Notes: a model not told the origin generated them from the letters alone. Counted from the first letter of the stretch, positions 25,300 to 36,265 are shown. The stretch is 64,000 nucleotides of DNA from Segatella copri DSM 18205 (GCF_025151535.1 NZ_CP102288.1:749501-813500); one strand, 5' to 3'. A program made the numbers and translations.

Positions 25300-26475
25300 T
25301 TATTCGCAAATCAACTTGAAACTGTCTATCCAAAGGGTACTGCCTACGGCACCCAGGAAGTTAGCTCCATCTGAACTGGATGAACTGACAATAGTGAGAC
25401 TGTAGCCACCATTCTTCAACTTGTTTGGGTCTATGGCTTTCTTGTACTCGAAATCTACGCTGAAGTGATGCCATTCCTTTGTGTTTCCAATAGCAACTTT
25501 TCCGTTGTCATCATGGGTTTCACCTACCAGAGCAAGTGCTACTATCTGTTTGCTGGTCTGTACATTATCTCCGTAGAGTAATACGGCATTTCCCTTTTCA
25601 TCGATGTTCTCGTAAAGCACAGCATAAATGGTTCCGTAGTCATGGCGGTCAAGTTCCTTCATATTCTTATCGGTGAATTTTTCGCCAGCCTGATACTTAT
25701 ACCATCCTTCTAACTTAGCAGGTTGGGCATCGAAACTGAATGGATGACCAAACTTTGTTGCCTTCATCGCATCGCGCAGGGCATCGGTGGCATCAAACTG
25801 TCCGATGAAGAGGTTGCCGGCAGCGATAGGCTTGTGTACCATATCAGCGATCTTGCTTGTGCGTCGGGTTGTGAGTTGCACTCCCTTTCCCCTGTGTCCA
25901 TCTTCAATCATCAAGGTAGGATATTCTTCCGGTTTAGATGAACTGTTACTCATTTTGAATCCAGAGTTTCCTGTTGCCCAGATGTCGAGTTTATTGCCGT
26001 TCCAGTTCTCTTGCCAGTTGTAGTATCCTTTGTCGAGATATGCGTCTTCAAATTCGAATTCTTTCTCGGTTAGTATAGTAGTCTGTCCCTTCTTGATGCT
26101 TACCTGATAGGTGCGGCTCCATTGCTTGTCTTCTGAAGTAACTGTATATGTTACAGGCCCTTTTGAGAAATCCTGAAGGCTTCCACTTTCTGGTGAGATG
26201 GTCGCTCCAGGTGTGAGGCGGAATATTGGCGCCTGTTTGGTAAGAGCGGCAAATGGTCTCATCGTGAACTCGATGTTTGTCTGATCACTCTGCACATTGA
26301 CCAATGTATCAGATGGATTAGTAAACAATAAGTTCAATAAAATCTTGTTGTCTACATGTATGTATGCCTGCTCGATGTCGCATTCGGCATTGAGCGGTTC
26401 TTCCTTAAAGCAGGAGGAGAGGGTAGTGATGCAACTCATTGATAAAGCGGCTACTATAAATCTTGACTGTTTCAT
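25300..26475 (-). CDS. PCMD domain lipoprotein
   Basis: About 391 aa from MKQSRFIVAALSMSCITTLS, a lipoprotein signal ending in SSC. An upstream in-frame ATG at 26577 lies inside the promoter, so it cannot be the start. An Ig-like N-terminal region (about 25-125) precedes the PCMD domain (about 150-390: GHRGKGVQLTTRRTS, GTIYAVLYENIDEKGNAVLL, WHHFSVDFEY, GAVGSTLWIDSFKLI). PCMD stands for putative carbohydrate metabolism domain; the jelly-roll appearance suggests glycan binding at the cell surface. First gene of a three-gene surface operon. Confidence 0.87.
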   Translation of the reverse strand: MKQSRFIVAALSMSCITTLSSCFKEEPLNAECDIEQAYIHVDNKILLNLLFTNPSDTLVNVQSDQTNIEFTMRPFAALTKQAPIFRLTPGATISPESGSLQDFSKGPVTYTVTSEDKQWSRTYQVSIKKGQTTILTEKEFEFEDAYLDKGYYNWQENWNGNKLDIWATGNSGFKMSNSSSKPEEYPTLMIEDGHRGKGVQLTTRRTSKIADMVHKPIAAGNLFIGQFDATDALRDAMKATKFGHPFSFDAQPAKLEGWYKYQAGEKFTDKNMKELDRHDYGTIYAVLYENIDEKGNAVLLYGDNVQTSKQIVALALVGETHDDNGKVAIGNTKEWHHFSVDFEYKKAIDPNKLKNGGYSLTIVSSSSSDGANFLGAVGSTLWIDSFKLICE

Positions 26476-26506
26476 ATCTTGAACTTTCTTTTCCTTTTGT
26501 ACTCTG

Positions 26507-26556
26507 GAGAATCGCTTCTCTTTCTTTTCTGCTAATTCTTGAGAGAATGATTTCTC
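26507..26556 (-). promoter_or_regulatory. Twin GAGAA-N4-TTCTC inverted repeats in the PCMD leader
   Basis: Two 14-nt inverted repeats of identical arms, at 26507-26520 and 26543-26556, 36 nt apart, both downstream of the probable start site (about +11 and +47). They could be paired operator sites or RNA hairpins. Confidence 0.45.
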
Positions 26557-26573
26557 TAGATTGTCATTCGGTT

Positions 26574-26582
26574 GCAAAGATA
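26574..26582 (-). promoter_or_regulatory. -7 element of the PCMD operon
   Basis: Minus-strand TATCTTTGC. It overlaps the in-frame ATG at 26577 and thereby fixes the start of the PCMD gene downstream. Confidence 0.65.
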
Positions 26583-26735
26583 AACAGAAAACTTGAAATC
26601 GCCAAAGGTTTTTGTATTTTTCGACATGTTTTGATAGAAAAATACCATAAATTAGTGGTTTTAGAACATGAATTAGTCGAGATGAGTTTACTGAAGTTGG
26701 CAGATAGCGCCTGATAGTTTTTTAATACACCTAAT

Positions 26736-26778
26736 AAAAAAAGGGGACTGAAATCTCATTACTGAAATTTCAGTCCCC
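26736..26778 (-). terminator. Terminator of rpsA
   Basis: GGGGACTGAAAT (26743-26754) / ATTTCAGTCCCC (26767-26778), 12-bp perfect stem, followed on the minus strand by seven Ts. The rest of the 26583-26825 gap shows nothing recognisable. Confidence 0.9.
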
Positions 26779-26825
26779 TGAATGTTATTTAGCTAATGAA
26801 TAGCAAAAGCCTGATCTGTTTAAGA

Positions 26826-28610
26826 TTAAGCCTTGCCCTCCATCTGAGCCTTCAACTTAGCGAGTGCATCGATATCACCGAGTGATGTGCTAGCAGCAAC
26901 GTTGTTGATCATAGCTGTCTCGTTGTTGTTCTTGCGACCGCCGTTTGTACGCTTGTGAGCTGGCTTAGCAACTGGCTCGTTACCCTCCTCGAATGTACGA
27001 GAGTGAGAGAGGATAATGCGCTTTGTCTCCTTAACGAACTCGATAACCTTGAAGTCGAGAGTCTCGCCCTTCTTAGCCATTGTGCCGTCCTCTTTAGTGA
27101 GGTGCTTAGGAGTAGCGAAACCTTCACCACCCTCAGCGAGAACTACAACAGCACCCTTGTCCATCAACTCAGTGATAGTACCCTGATGAACAGAACCTGG
27201 AGTGTAGATTGCCTCATACTCATCCCATGGGTTCTTCTCCAACTGCTTGTGGCCGAGGCTCAAGCGACGGTTCTCCTTATCGATTTCGAGAACTACTACG
27301 TCGATAGAAGCGCCTACAGAAGTGAACTCAGATGGGTGCTTAACCTTCTTAGTCCAAGAGAGGTCAGAGATGTGGATCAAACCATCAACACCTTCCTCAA
27401 GCTCTACGAAGATACCGAAGTTAGTGAAGTTGCGAACCTTAGCTGTGTGCTTGCTGCCAACAGGGAACTTAGTCTCGATAGCCTCCCATGGATCTTCCTT
27501 GAGCTGCTTGATACCAAGGCTCATCTTGCGCTCAGCGCGGTCGAGAGTCAGGACAACTGCCTCTACCTCGTCACCTACCTTCATGAAGTCCTGAGCAGAA
27601 CGCAAGTGCTGGCTCCAAGACATCTCAGATACGTGGATCAAGCCCTCTACACCTGGAGCAATCTCAACGAATGCACCGTAGTCAGCCATAACCACTACCT
27701 TACCCTTCACGTGATCACCTACCTTGAGGTTCTCGTCGAGAGCATCCCATGGATGTGGAGTGAGCTGCTTCAAACCGAGAGCGATACGCTTCTTCTCCTC
27801 ATCGAAGTCGAGGATAACAACGTTGATCTTCTGGTCGAGAGATACAACCTCGTGTGGATCGCTTACGCGGCCCCATGAGAGGTCTGTGATGTGGATCAAA
27901 CCGTCAACACCGCCGAGGTCAACGAATACACCGTAAGTAGTGATGTTCTTAACGGTACCCTCGAGGATCTGACCCTTCTCGAGCTTGCCGATGATCTCCT
28001 TACGCTGCTGCTCGAGCTCCTGCTCGATGAGAGCCTTGTGAGATACAACGACATTGCGGAACTCCTGGTTGATCTTTACAACCTTGAACTCCATTGTCTT
28101 GCCTACGAATACGTCGTAGTCGCGTATAGGGTGAACGTCGATCTGGCTTCCTGGCAAGAAAGCTTCGATACCGAAAACGTCAACAATCATACCGCCCTTA
28201 GTGCGGCACTTGATGTAACCCTGGATAATTTCCTCGTTCTCGAGAGCTGCATTAACACGCTCCCAAGACTTGCTGAGGCGAGCCTTCTTGTGAGAGAGTA
28301 CCAACTGACCCTTTACGTCCTCCTGGTTCTCTACATAAACCTCAACCTTGTCGCCTACCTTGAGGTCTGGGTTGTAACGGAATTCAGAAGCAGGGATAAT
28401 ACCATCGCTCTTGTAACCGATGTTTACGATAACCTCTTTCTTGTCTACAGAGATTACTGTACCCTCTACAACCTGGTGTTCTGTTACCTTGTTAAGAGTT
28501 TCGTCATAGGCCTTCTCGAGGTCTGTTTTGCTGACGTTTGCGCTTGTGCCATTCTCAAACTCATCCCAATTGAAGTCGTCCAATGGCTTTACGTTCTTTA
28601 AATCTGACAT
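26826..28610 (-). CDS. rpsA: 30S ribosomal protein S1
   Basis: 594 aa. Acidic N-terminus, then six S1 (OB-fold) repeats at roughly 45-110, 125-195, 210-280, 295-365, 380-455 and 465-535; repeats 3-5 carry the strong GLIHITDLSW, GLIHVSEMSW and GLIHISDLSW cores. The tail is basic, with an Asn-rich segment (KRTNGGRKNNNE). S1 brings mRNA to the 30S subunit, especially important in Bacteroidetes, which rarely use Shine-Dalgarno pairing. Single-gene transcript. Confidence 0.97.
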   Translation of the reverse strand: MSDLKNVKPLDDFNWDEFENGTSANVSKTDLEKAYDETLNKVTEHQVVEGTVISVDKKEVIVNIGYKSDGIIPASEFRYNPDLKVGDKVEVYVENQEDVKGQLVLSHKKARLSKSWERVNAALENEEIIQGYIKCRTKGGMIVDVFGIEAFLPGSQIDVHPIRDYDVFVGKTMEFKVVKINQEFRNVVVSHKALIEQELEQQRKEIIGKLEKGQILEGTVKNITTYGVFVDLGGVDGLIHITDLSWGRVSDPHEVVSLDQKINVVILDFDEEKKRIALGLKQLTPHPWDALDENLKVGDHVKGKVVVMADYGAFVEIAPGVEGLIHVSEMSWSQHLRSAQDFMKVGDEVEAVVLTLDRAERKMSLGIKQLKEDPWEAIETKFPVGSKHTAKVRNFTNFGIFVELEEGVDGLIHISDLSWTKKVKHPSEFTSVGASIDVVVLEIDKENRRLSLGHKQLEKNPWDEYEAIYTPGSVHQGTITELMDKGAVVVLAEGGEGFATPKHLTKEDGTMAKKGETLDFKVIEFVKETKRIILSHSRTFEEGNEPVAKPAHKRTNGGRKNNNETAMINNVAASTSLGDIDALAKLKAQMEGKA

Positions 28611-28673
28611 AAAAAATAATTAAAAAATTAAAATTAATAAAGTTTGACTTTATGTGAATTATATAAATCGGGC

Positions 28674-28682
28674 GCAAAATTA
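28674..28682 (-). promoter_or_regulatory. rpsA -7 element
   Basis: Minus-strand TAATTTTGC, leaving a leader of about 55 nt before the rpsA start. Confidence 0.6.
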
Positions 28683-29003
28683 CTCATTTTCTTTGAATTA
28701 CAGGCATTTACTCTTGATTTTATTCTTTTTGTTAGTAATATTTAACTTAAATCGCTGTTTTTGGTGGGTTCCTTCGGGGAAATACATAATATATATATAT
28801 GCGCATAACCTATTAAATGTTCTGATAACTTCCTCCTCGATATTTCTTCCTGTGTTGTTCTTCTCTGTAATCCGTGTTTTCATCTGATTCTATGATGAAA
28901 ATGAAGAGGGAAGAAAAAAACTGGCGAAATTTTCATTTGTATGAAAATGAGTTAAATTCATTAAAAAAAGACACCGAAATGTTGGCGATAACAAAATAAT
29001 TGT
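28683..29003. other. AT-rich divergent spacer with no gene
   Basis: Between the rpsA and nhaD promoters. Contains an ATATATATATATGCGCAT tract near 28790 but no reading frame with coding character and no clear repeat. Possible upstream regulatory sequence for either gene. Confidence 0.5.
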
Positions 29004-29012
29004 TACCTTTGC
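29004..29012 (+). promoter_or_regulatory. nhaD -7 element
   Basis: TACCTTTGC, with TTGG at 28982-28985 after an 18-nt spacer. It overlaps an upstream in-frame TTG-type start at 29000, supporting the start at 29048. Confidence 0.6.
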
Positions 29013-29047
29013 GTTCAAAATGTAATGAATATAATAAAATAAATGAT

Positions 29048-30496
29048 ATGACACTAGTCATCCTTGCCATACTGATACTGGCATATATTCTCATTGCAAC
29101 CGAGAATATTACCAAGGTGAACCGTGCTGCCGTAGCCATCTTTGCTGGAACGGTAGGATGGGTTCTCTATATCTGTTTCGGTATGGACTTCGTGACCAGT
29201 GAACACTCTTCTGATTATTCACGCTATCTGAATCTCGGAATGTGGAACGAGATAGAATCCACCAGTACAACGGTGAAGTATTTTATTGCCCGTAACATCT
29301 TCCTTCCTTATGTGGGTAGAGCAGCAGAAATCGTACTCTTCCTGTTAGCCACTATGACGATAGTTGAAATTCTCAATAACAACGGATGCTTCGATTTCAT
29401 ACGCCAGTTGTTACGTACCCGAAGCGCCAAGAAAATGCTATGGATTCTCGCTGCCGTAACCTTTGTTATCTCGGCAAATCTCGATAATCTTACTACAACA
29501 GTGATGATGCTTACGATGATGCATGGGGTAATTCCAAACCGTCGTCAGCGCATGGTGTATGGAGGTGCCATTCTCCTTTCTGCCAACTGTGGCGGAGCTC
29601 TTACCGTTATCGGAAATCCGGAAGGACTGGTGATGTGGAATATGGGTGCTGTAACGGCTACTCATTATTTCCTGTCGCTTCTGCTCCCATGTCTTGCTGC
29701 CTGGCTTATTCCGTTGTTGATGATGCAGCGCATGCTGCCTGAAAGAGTAGAGACAGAATGGATTGCTATGCCATACCGCGGGGATGATACCCGTCTCAAT
29801 GTATGGCAGCGCTTGCTGATGCTCTTTGTGGGCATCGGTGGATTGTGGTTTATCCCTACCTTCCATAATATTACGAAATTAAGTCCTTTCCTCGGTGCGC
29901 TCTGCGTATTGGGCGTACTTTGGATTGTGAACGAGATATTCAACCGTAAACTCATGAATATGGATGCGATGGCTGACCGTCGCACTCCTAGAGTGTTCCA
30001 ATACGGAGTTGTCCAGATGATTCTCTTCGTGATGGGTATCATGCTTGCCATCGGAGTGGTGAAGGAGACCGGCGCTTTTGACGATTTTGCTACTCTTCTC
30101 AACTCTGTCGGTATGGATGATAAGCGTCCTGGCGTGCTGTTGCATGGCGTCTTGGCTGGTATCATCAGTACTGTACTTGACAACTTTGCTACAGCCATGA
30201 ACTTTTTCTCCCTTCATGATCTGGCAAATGTGAATGATCCTTCATTCAGCATGCTTACTGATTATCATACCAATGGTATCTACTGGCAGATGATTGCATA
30301 TTGCGTAATGGCTGGTGGTAACGTTCTTGGTATCGGTACAATCAGCGGTCTTGCCCTGATGAAGATGGAACGTATGCACATGGGATGGTATTTCCGCAAT
30401 ATTGGCTGGAAAGCTTTGATGGGTGGCGTCATCGGACTTGCTATCCTTTGGCTCTCCCATATCCTGGTGGCTGGTGCCGCAAACCTAATTATTTAA
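29048..30496 (+). CDS. nhaD: NhaD-type sodium:proton antiporter
   Basis: 482 aa from MTLVILAILILAY; the longer frame from 29000 starts inside the promoter. About 12 hydrophobic helices. Two re-entrant-type motifs, SANLDNLTTTVMMLTMMHG and STVLDNFATAMNFF, are typical of the NhaD/ion-transporter superfamily. Exports Na+ or Li+ for H+ across the inner membrane. Codes upstream of pfkA with a 138-nt gap lacking a clear promoter or terminator, so the two may share a transcript. Confidence 0.92.
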   Translation: MTLVILAILILAYILIATENITKVNRAAVAIFAGTVGWVLYICFGMDFVTSEHSSDYSRYLNLGMWNEIESTSTTVKYFIARNIFLPYVGRAAEIVLFLLATMTIVEILNNNGCFDFIRQLLRTRSAKKMLWILAAVTFVISANLDNLTTTVMMLTMMHGVIPNRRQRMVYGGAILLSANCGGALTVIGNPEGLVMWNMGAVTATHYFLSLLLPCLAAWLIPLLMMQRMLPERVETEWIAMPYRGDDTRLNVWQRLLMLFVGIGGLWFIPTFHNITKLSPFLGALCVLGVLWIVNEIFNRKLMNMDAMADRRTPRVFQYGVVQMILFVMGIMLAIGVVKETGAFDDFATLLNSVGMDDKRPGVLLHGVLAGIISTVLDNFATAMNFFSLHDLANVNDPSFSMLTDYHTNGIYWQMIAYCVMAGGNVLGIGTISGLALMKMERMHMGWYFRNIGWKALMGGVIGLAILWLSHILVAGAANLII

Positions 30497-30520
30497 ATCG
30501 ATAAACCCAAACAAAGCAAG

Positions 30521-30588
30521 GGGTATACCCTTGGATACCTACTGTTTATGTAGGGGTAATGGATGAAAAACATCATCCTGAGAGGATA
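30521..30588 (+). other. Hairpin-rich leader before pfkA
   Basis: Contains the palindrome GGGTATACCC (30521-30530), CCTAC/GTAGG (30538-30542/30550-30554) and GGATG/CATC with TCC near 30562-30580. No T tract follows, so this looks like a structured spacer rather than a terminator. Confidence 0.3.
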
Positions 30589-30634
30589 ATAAACTAACAT
30601 TAAAAATATATATATAATATAATAAGGTATAGTT

Positions 30635-31612
30635 ATGGCAAAGATTAAGACTATTGGAATTTTAACATCTGGAGGAGATGCTCCAGGTATGAATGCTGCT
30701 ATCCGTGCGGTTACCCGTTCGGCTATCTACAACGGTTTCACTGTGAAAGGTATCTATCGTGGTTACGATGGTCTCATCAATGATGAAATTAAAACCTTTT
30801 CTACAGAGAATGTAAGCGGTATCATCGGCACAGGTGGTACGATGCTGAAGACAGCCCGTTCTAAGGAATTCATGACCGAGGAAGGTCGCCAGAAGGCATT
30901 TGAAACGATTCAGAAAGAGGAAATTGATGCGCTTGTCGTGATTGGCGGTAACGGTTCGCTGACAGGTGCGATGAATTTCGCACGTGAGTTTGATATATGC
31001 TGCATCGGATTGCCAGGAACAATTGATAATGACCTTTATGGTACAGACAATACAATCGGTTATGATACTACGATGAATACCATCGTAGAATGTGTAGACC
31101 GCATCCGTGATACTGCACAGAGCCACGAGCGTATCTTCTTTATCGAGGTGATGGGCCGTGATGCCGGTTTCCTGGCACAGAATTCAGCTATCGCCAGTGG
31201 AGCAGAGGCAGCTATCATTCCAGAGGATTCTACCGACGTAGACCAGTTGGCTCAATTCATGGAGCGTGGTATCCGTAAGTCTAAGAAGAGTTGTATCGTC
31301 ATCGTGTCAGAGAGTCCTAAGTGCGGTGCTCTTTATTATGCCGACCGTGTGCGCAAGGAGTTCCCTGAGTTTGATGTACGTGTATCTATCCTGGGTCACT
31401 TGCAGCGTGGCGGCCGTCCGTCAGCCCGTGACCGTATTCTTGCGAGCCGTACCGGTTGTGGTGCCATCGAGGCTATCATGCAGGGACAGCGCAATGTGAT
31501 GATTGGCGTACGCAATAACGAGGTGGTATACGTTCCGCTTTCTGAAGCTATCCGCTCAGATAAGCCATTCGACCGTAAACTGATCAAGGTTTTGGACGAG
31601 TTGAGTATCTGA
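30635..31612 (+). CDS. pfkA: ATP-dependent 6-phosphofructokinase
   Basis: 325 aa. Phosphorylates fructose 6-phosphate in glycolysis. Motifs: [18 protein letters not shown] at the start, GGNGSLTGA near 108, the catalytic [19 protein letters not shown] near 128, and [13 protein letters not shown] near 168. The Gly after GGNGS and the Asn-Asp-Leu sequence fit an ATP-using enzyme, though PPi use cannot be excluded from motifs alone. Follows nhaD. Confidence 0.96.
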   Translation: MAKIKTIGILTSGGDAPGMNAAIRAVTRSAIYNGFTVKGIYRGYDGLINDEIKTFSTENVSGIIGTGGTMLKTARSKEFMTEEGRQKAFETIQKEEIDALVVIGGNGSLTGAMNFAREFDICCIGLPGTIDNDLYGTDNTIGYDTTMNTIVECVDRIRDTAQSHERIFFIEVMGRDAGFLAQNSAIASGAEAAIIPEDSTDVDQLAQFMERGIRKSKKSCIVIVSESPKCGALYYADRVRKEFPEFDVRVSILGHLQRGGRPSARDRILASRTGCGAIEAIMQGQRNVMIGVRNNEVVYVPLSEAIRSDKPFDRKLIKVLDELSI

Positions 31613-31633
31613 TTGATAGAGATTGGAGTAAGA

Positions 31634-31666
31634 AGAAGGGAGTTTGGACTCCTGACTTCTTGCTTT
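31634..31666 (+). terminator. Weak terminator after pfkA
   Basis: AGAAGGGAGT pairs with ACTCC and CTTCT across a 3-nt bulge, then TGCTTTT. Confidence 0.4.
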
Positions 31667-31741
31667 TGCATAGGAAAATGGTTTAAAGGGAACTAAAAAT
31701 GGTTTAATAAGGTATAAAAGCCGAATAAAACTTTAAATTAA

Positions 31742-31774
31742 TTTGTGGTTTCCATAAATTGTTGTTACTTTTGC
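31742..31774 (+). promoter_or_regulatory. ATP synthase operon promoter
   Basis: TTTG at 31742-31745 and TACTTTTGC at 31766-31774 with a 20-nt spacer, 49 nt before atpD. Confidence 0.75.
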
Positions 31775-31810
31775 AGTCAAGAATAATATAAATATATATA
31801 TAACTTTTAA

Positions 31811-33349
<1,539 letters not shown>

Positions 33350-33369
33350 TCTTTAAAAATCCACGGCTT

Positions 33370-33609
33370 ATGTTACAGCTAAAGATAGTATCTCCTGAGA
33401 AAGTCGTCTTCCAGGGTGAGGTAGAGAGCGTACTGGTTCCGGGAACCCTCGGCTCGTTCGAGATTCTCAAGGATCACGCGCCTATCATCTCTTCGCTCGA
33501 AGTGGGCAAGGTGGAATACACTACCAAGGAAGGCAAGCAGGTAATGAACATCCAGGGCGGATTCGTGGAATGTAAGAAAAACGAAGTAAGCCTTTGCGTA
33601 GAAGTATAA
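33370..33609 (+). CDS. atpC: F1 ATP synthase epsilon subunit, short form
   Basis: 79 aa. Only the N-terminal beta-sandwich is present (LQLKIVSPEKVVFQGEVESV, LGSFEILKDHAPIISSLEVG, MNIQGGFVECKKNEVSLCVE). The usual C-terminal two-helix domain that inhibits ATP hydrolysis in other bacteria (full length about 130-140) is absent. I see no frameshift: the reading frame ends cleanly. Short epsilon subunits occur in Bacteroidetes. Confidence 0.92.
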   Translation: MLQLKIVSPEKVVFQGEVESVLVPGTLGSFEILKDHAPIISSLEVGKVEYTTKEGKQVMNIQGGFVECKKNEVSLCVEV

Positions 33610-33614
33610 TTTAG

Positions 33615-33656
33615 TTAATAGTTGACAGTTAATAGTTGACAGCTAATAGTTGACAG
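33615..33656 (+). repeat. Three 14-nt tandem copies
   Basis: TTAATAGTTGACAG at 33615 and 33629, CTAATAGTTGACAG at 33643, exactly 14 nt apart, in the gap between atpC and the 147-aa gene. Confidence 0.85.
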
Positions 33657-33677
33657 CTATATTGATAAAATAGAACA

Positions 33678-34121
33678 ATGGAAAAAGACGAAAAGTTGCG
33701 CTTGCAGACTATCAGACAGGCGAGTATCAGGTATAAGCAGATTTCTTTGTGGCTTACAGCAGCAGTGGCTCTTGCCGTGCTCTTTGCCTGCAGATTGTCT
33801 GCTCAATGCGATGATATGATAGCCCAGGTTGTTAACCCGCTGGTAGTGAGTGCGATATTCTCACTCGTTGCAAGTACTGCTTATGGTGAAGCATGGAAGG
33901 CTGTTGCAAAGTCATCGCCAGCCAATCTCGCCAAGTTCTATCTGGCGGCACTGGTCTTGAAGCTGATGGCTGGTACGCTGGTATTCCTCATCTATGTGCT
34001 GGTATGCGACAGGCAGAACATTCTGGGCTTTACCGCCATCTTCGCCCTTTTCTATGTCGTACTTCTCGTGTTCGACTGCATCTACTTCGCTCGGGTAGAG
34101 AAAAAGAACCGTCTTTCATAA
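33678..34121 (+). CDS. Membrane protein in the atpI position, 147 aa
   Basis: Four hydrophobic segments (about 22-40, 52-70, 83-107 and 114-136), a basic N-terminus and a basic end. Lies between atpC and atpB, where many operons hold atpI or another assembly gene, so an AtpI-like role in assembling the c-ring is inferred from position; sequence alone does not show it. Confidence 0.7.
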   Translation: MEKDEKLRLQTIRQASIRYKQISLWLTAAVALAVLFACRLSAQCDDMIAQVVNPLVVSAIFSLVASTAYGEAWKAVAKSSPANLAKFYLAALVLKLMAGTLVFLIYVLVCDRQNILGFTAIFALFYVVLLVFDCIYFARVEKKNRLS

Positions 34122-34169
34122 GCGGTTCTGAAACAAATAATTAATAAACAAAAGTAAGAATTAAAGAAT

Positions 34170-35279
34170 ATGAAACATCTCAAGCAATTCCTCTTGATGG
34201 CGATGCTGCTCTTTACGCTGGCACCTCTGCAGGTATCGGCTAAGGAGAACATCGACGTGAAAGAGATATTGTGGGGTCATATCAAGGATTCTTATGAATG
34301 GCATATCACCAAGGTGGGAGACCATCCCGTAGTGATTCATCTGCCAATCATCGTTAACACCACTTCGGGCTGGCACGTGTTCTGCAGCAGCGAATTCTCG
34401 GAAGAGAAGGATGCTAATGGAGACCGTCCAGGACCTTTCAACCTGGTGATCAAGAACGCTGATGCGCAGGCGAATCCCAACAAGATAGTAGAGAAGGTGG
34501 GAGGCCAGGAGGTTCGTCCGCTTGACATCTCCATCACGAAGACCGTTTGCGTGCTCTTCATCGATGCTATCATCCTGTTGCTCTGTGTCCTGATACCAGC
34601 CCGCTGGTGCAGGAAGCACAAGGTGGATGACCCTGCACCAAAGGGATTTGTGGGACTGATGCACATGTTCATCATGTCGGTATATACCGATGTAATTGAG
34701 GCCACCCTGGGTAAGGAAGCGCCAAAGTATGCACCATGGTTGCTTACTTGCTTCTTCTTTATCTTCGTGGCGAACATCATGGGTATCGTACCATTCCCTC
34801 CAGGTGGTGGTAACCTGACGGGTAATATCGCCTGCACCGTATTCTTCGGTGTAACGACATTCCTGATCACCAACTTCACCGGTACCAAGGAATACTGGAA
34901 GGAAATCTTCTGGCCGGAGGTACCAACCTGGTTGAAGGTCCCTGTGCCACTGATGCCATTCATCGAGCTCTTCGGAATCTTTACGAAACCGCTGGCTCTG
35001 ATTATCCGACTTTTCGCCAACATGATGGCGGGTCACGCCATCGCACTTTCGTTTGCGGCTATCATTTTCATCATGTTCAACATCAGTGAGAATGCTATCG
35101 CCAATTATGTGGCAGGTACGGGTATGACAATAGTAAGTGTTGCGATGAGCGCCTTTATGATGCTCCTCGAAGTATTGGTAAGCTACATTCAGGCATTGGT
35201 ATTCACCATGCTGAGTGCAGTATTCATCTCGCTGGCTCATGTAAAGTCTCATGAGGCTGAGCCAGAGGTAGTGAAGTAG
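34170..35279 (+). CDS. atpB: F0 ATP synthase subunit a
   Basis: 369 aa, longer than the usual 230-270 because of a signal-peptide-like start (MKHLKQFLLMAMLLFTLAPL) and an N-terminal periplasmic domain of about 100 residues. The core follows: MSVYTDVIEATLGKE, then helices. The essential Arg sits in FTKPLALIIRLFANMMAGH. It forms the proton half-channels against the c-ring. The long extension is common in Bacteroidetes subunit a. Precedes atpE by 108 nt. Confidence 0.95.
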   Translation: MKHLKQFLLMAMLLFTLAPLQVSAKENIDVKEILWGHIKDSYEWHITKVGDHPVVIHLPIIVNTTSGWHVFCSSEFSEEKDANGDRPGPFNLVIKNADAQANPNKIVEKVGGQEVRPLDISITKTVCVLFIDAIILLLCVLIPARWCRKHKVDDPAPKGFVGLMHMFIMSVYTDVIEATLGKEAPKYAPWLLTCFFFIFVANIMGIVPFPPGGGNLTGNIACTVFFGVTTFLITNFTGTKEYWKEIFWPEVPTWLKVPVPLMPFIELFGIFTKPLALIIRLFANMMAGHAIALSFAAIIFIMFNISENAIANYVAGTGMTIVSVAMSAFMMLLEVLVSYIQALVFTMLSAVFISLAHVKSHEAEPEVVK

Positions 35280-35280
35280 T

Positions 35281-35322
35281 TTATAGTTTATAGTTTATAA
35301 TTTATAGTTTATAGATTATAGA
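35281..35322 (+). repeat. Six 7-nt tandem copies (TTTATAG)
   Basis: TTTATAG, TTTATAG, TTTATAA, TTTATAG, TTTATAG, ATTATAG in direct succession after the atpB stop codon. Confidence 0.85.
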
Positions 35323-35375
35323 TTACGGATCTAATTTCATTCAGATAATAAACAAAGAAAATATAAACAACTTAA

Positions 35376-35627
<252 letters not shown>

Positions 35628-35643
35628 TCATCTCATCTGTCAC

Positions 35644-35706
35644 TATCATCTGCCCCGATAAAAGGAAGTCTCAGGCTTCAGCCTGATGTCTTTCCGGGGC
35701 ATGATA
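35644..35706 (+). other. Strong hairpin between atpE and atpF
   Basis: TATCAT and GCCCCG pair with CGGGGC and ATGATA; inside is CAGGCT TC AGCCTG. No T tract follows, so it is not a simple terminator. Position after the c-subunit gene suggests mRNA stabilisation or partial attenuation. Confidence 0.6.
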
Positions 35707-35764
35707 GAGATGATTCTAGAGTTAGTTAAAATAAAACGTTTAAGTAAAACTTTAACCAGTATAT

Positions 35765-36265
35765 ATGGATTTATTAATTCCTGATAGCGGTTTGCTCTTC
35801 TGGATGACGCTGGTCTTCATCATCGTCTTCATCATTCTTTGGAAGGCTGGATTCCCAGCCATCATTAAGATGGTGAACGAGCGCAAGGCTTTCATCGATG
35901 ATAGTCTGAAGAAGGCTCACGAAGCCAACGAGAAGCTTGCCAATATCCAAAAAGAAGGTGAATCCATCTTGCAGGAAGCTCGCGAGAAGCAGGCTGCTCT
36001 CCTCAAGGAGGCTGCCGAAACCCGCGATGCCATTGTAGAGAAAGCACAGGATAAAGCACGCGAAGAAGGCGCACGTCTCCTCTCTGATGCCAAGAAGCAG
36101 ATTGAGACCGAGAAGCAGAACGCCATTCGTGAAATCCGAGGCCAGGTAGCCGAACTCTCTGTTCAGATTGCAGAGAAGGTGCTCAAGGCTAAGCTCTCTG
36201 ACGACAAGGCACAGATGGATATGATAAATCGACTGCTGGACGAGGTTTCTTCTGACAACAAATAG
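35765..36265 (+). CDS. atpF: F0 ATP synthase subunit b
   Basis: 166 aa. One N-terminal membrane helix (LFWMTLVFIIVFIILWKAGF) and a long charged coiled coil (about 35-150, rich in Lys, Glu and Ala) that forms the peripheral stalk. Ends 8 nt before atpH. Confidence 0.96.
   Translation: MDLLIPDSGLLFWMTLVFIIVFIILWKAGFPAIIKMVNERKAFIDDSLKKAHEANEKLANIQKEGESILQEAREKQAALLKEAAETRDAIVEKAQDKAREEGARLLSDAKKQIETEKQNAIREIRGQVAELSVQIAEKVLKAKLSDDKAQMDMINRLLDEVSSDNK

Noticed and set aside
28654..28887. 77-codon plus-strand frame between rpsA and nhaD
   Set aside because: AT-rich, Phe/Leu/Asn-biased, no promoter or family features; overlaps an equal-length frame on the other strand.
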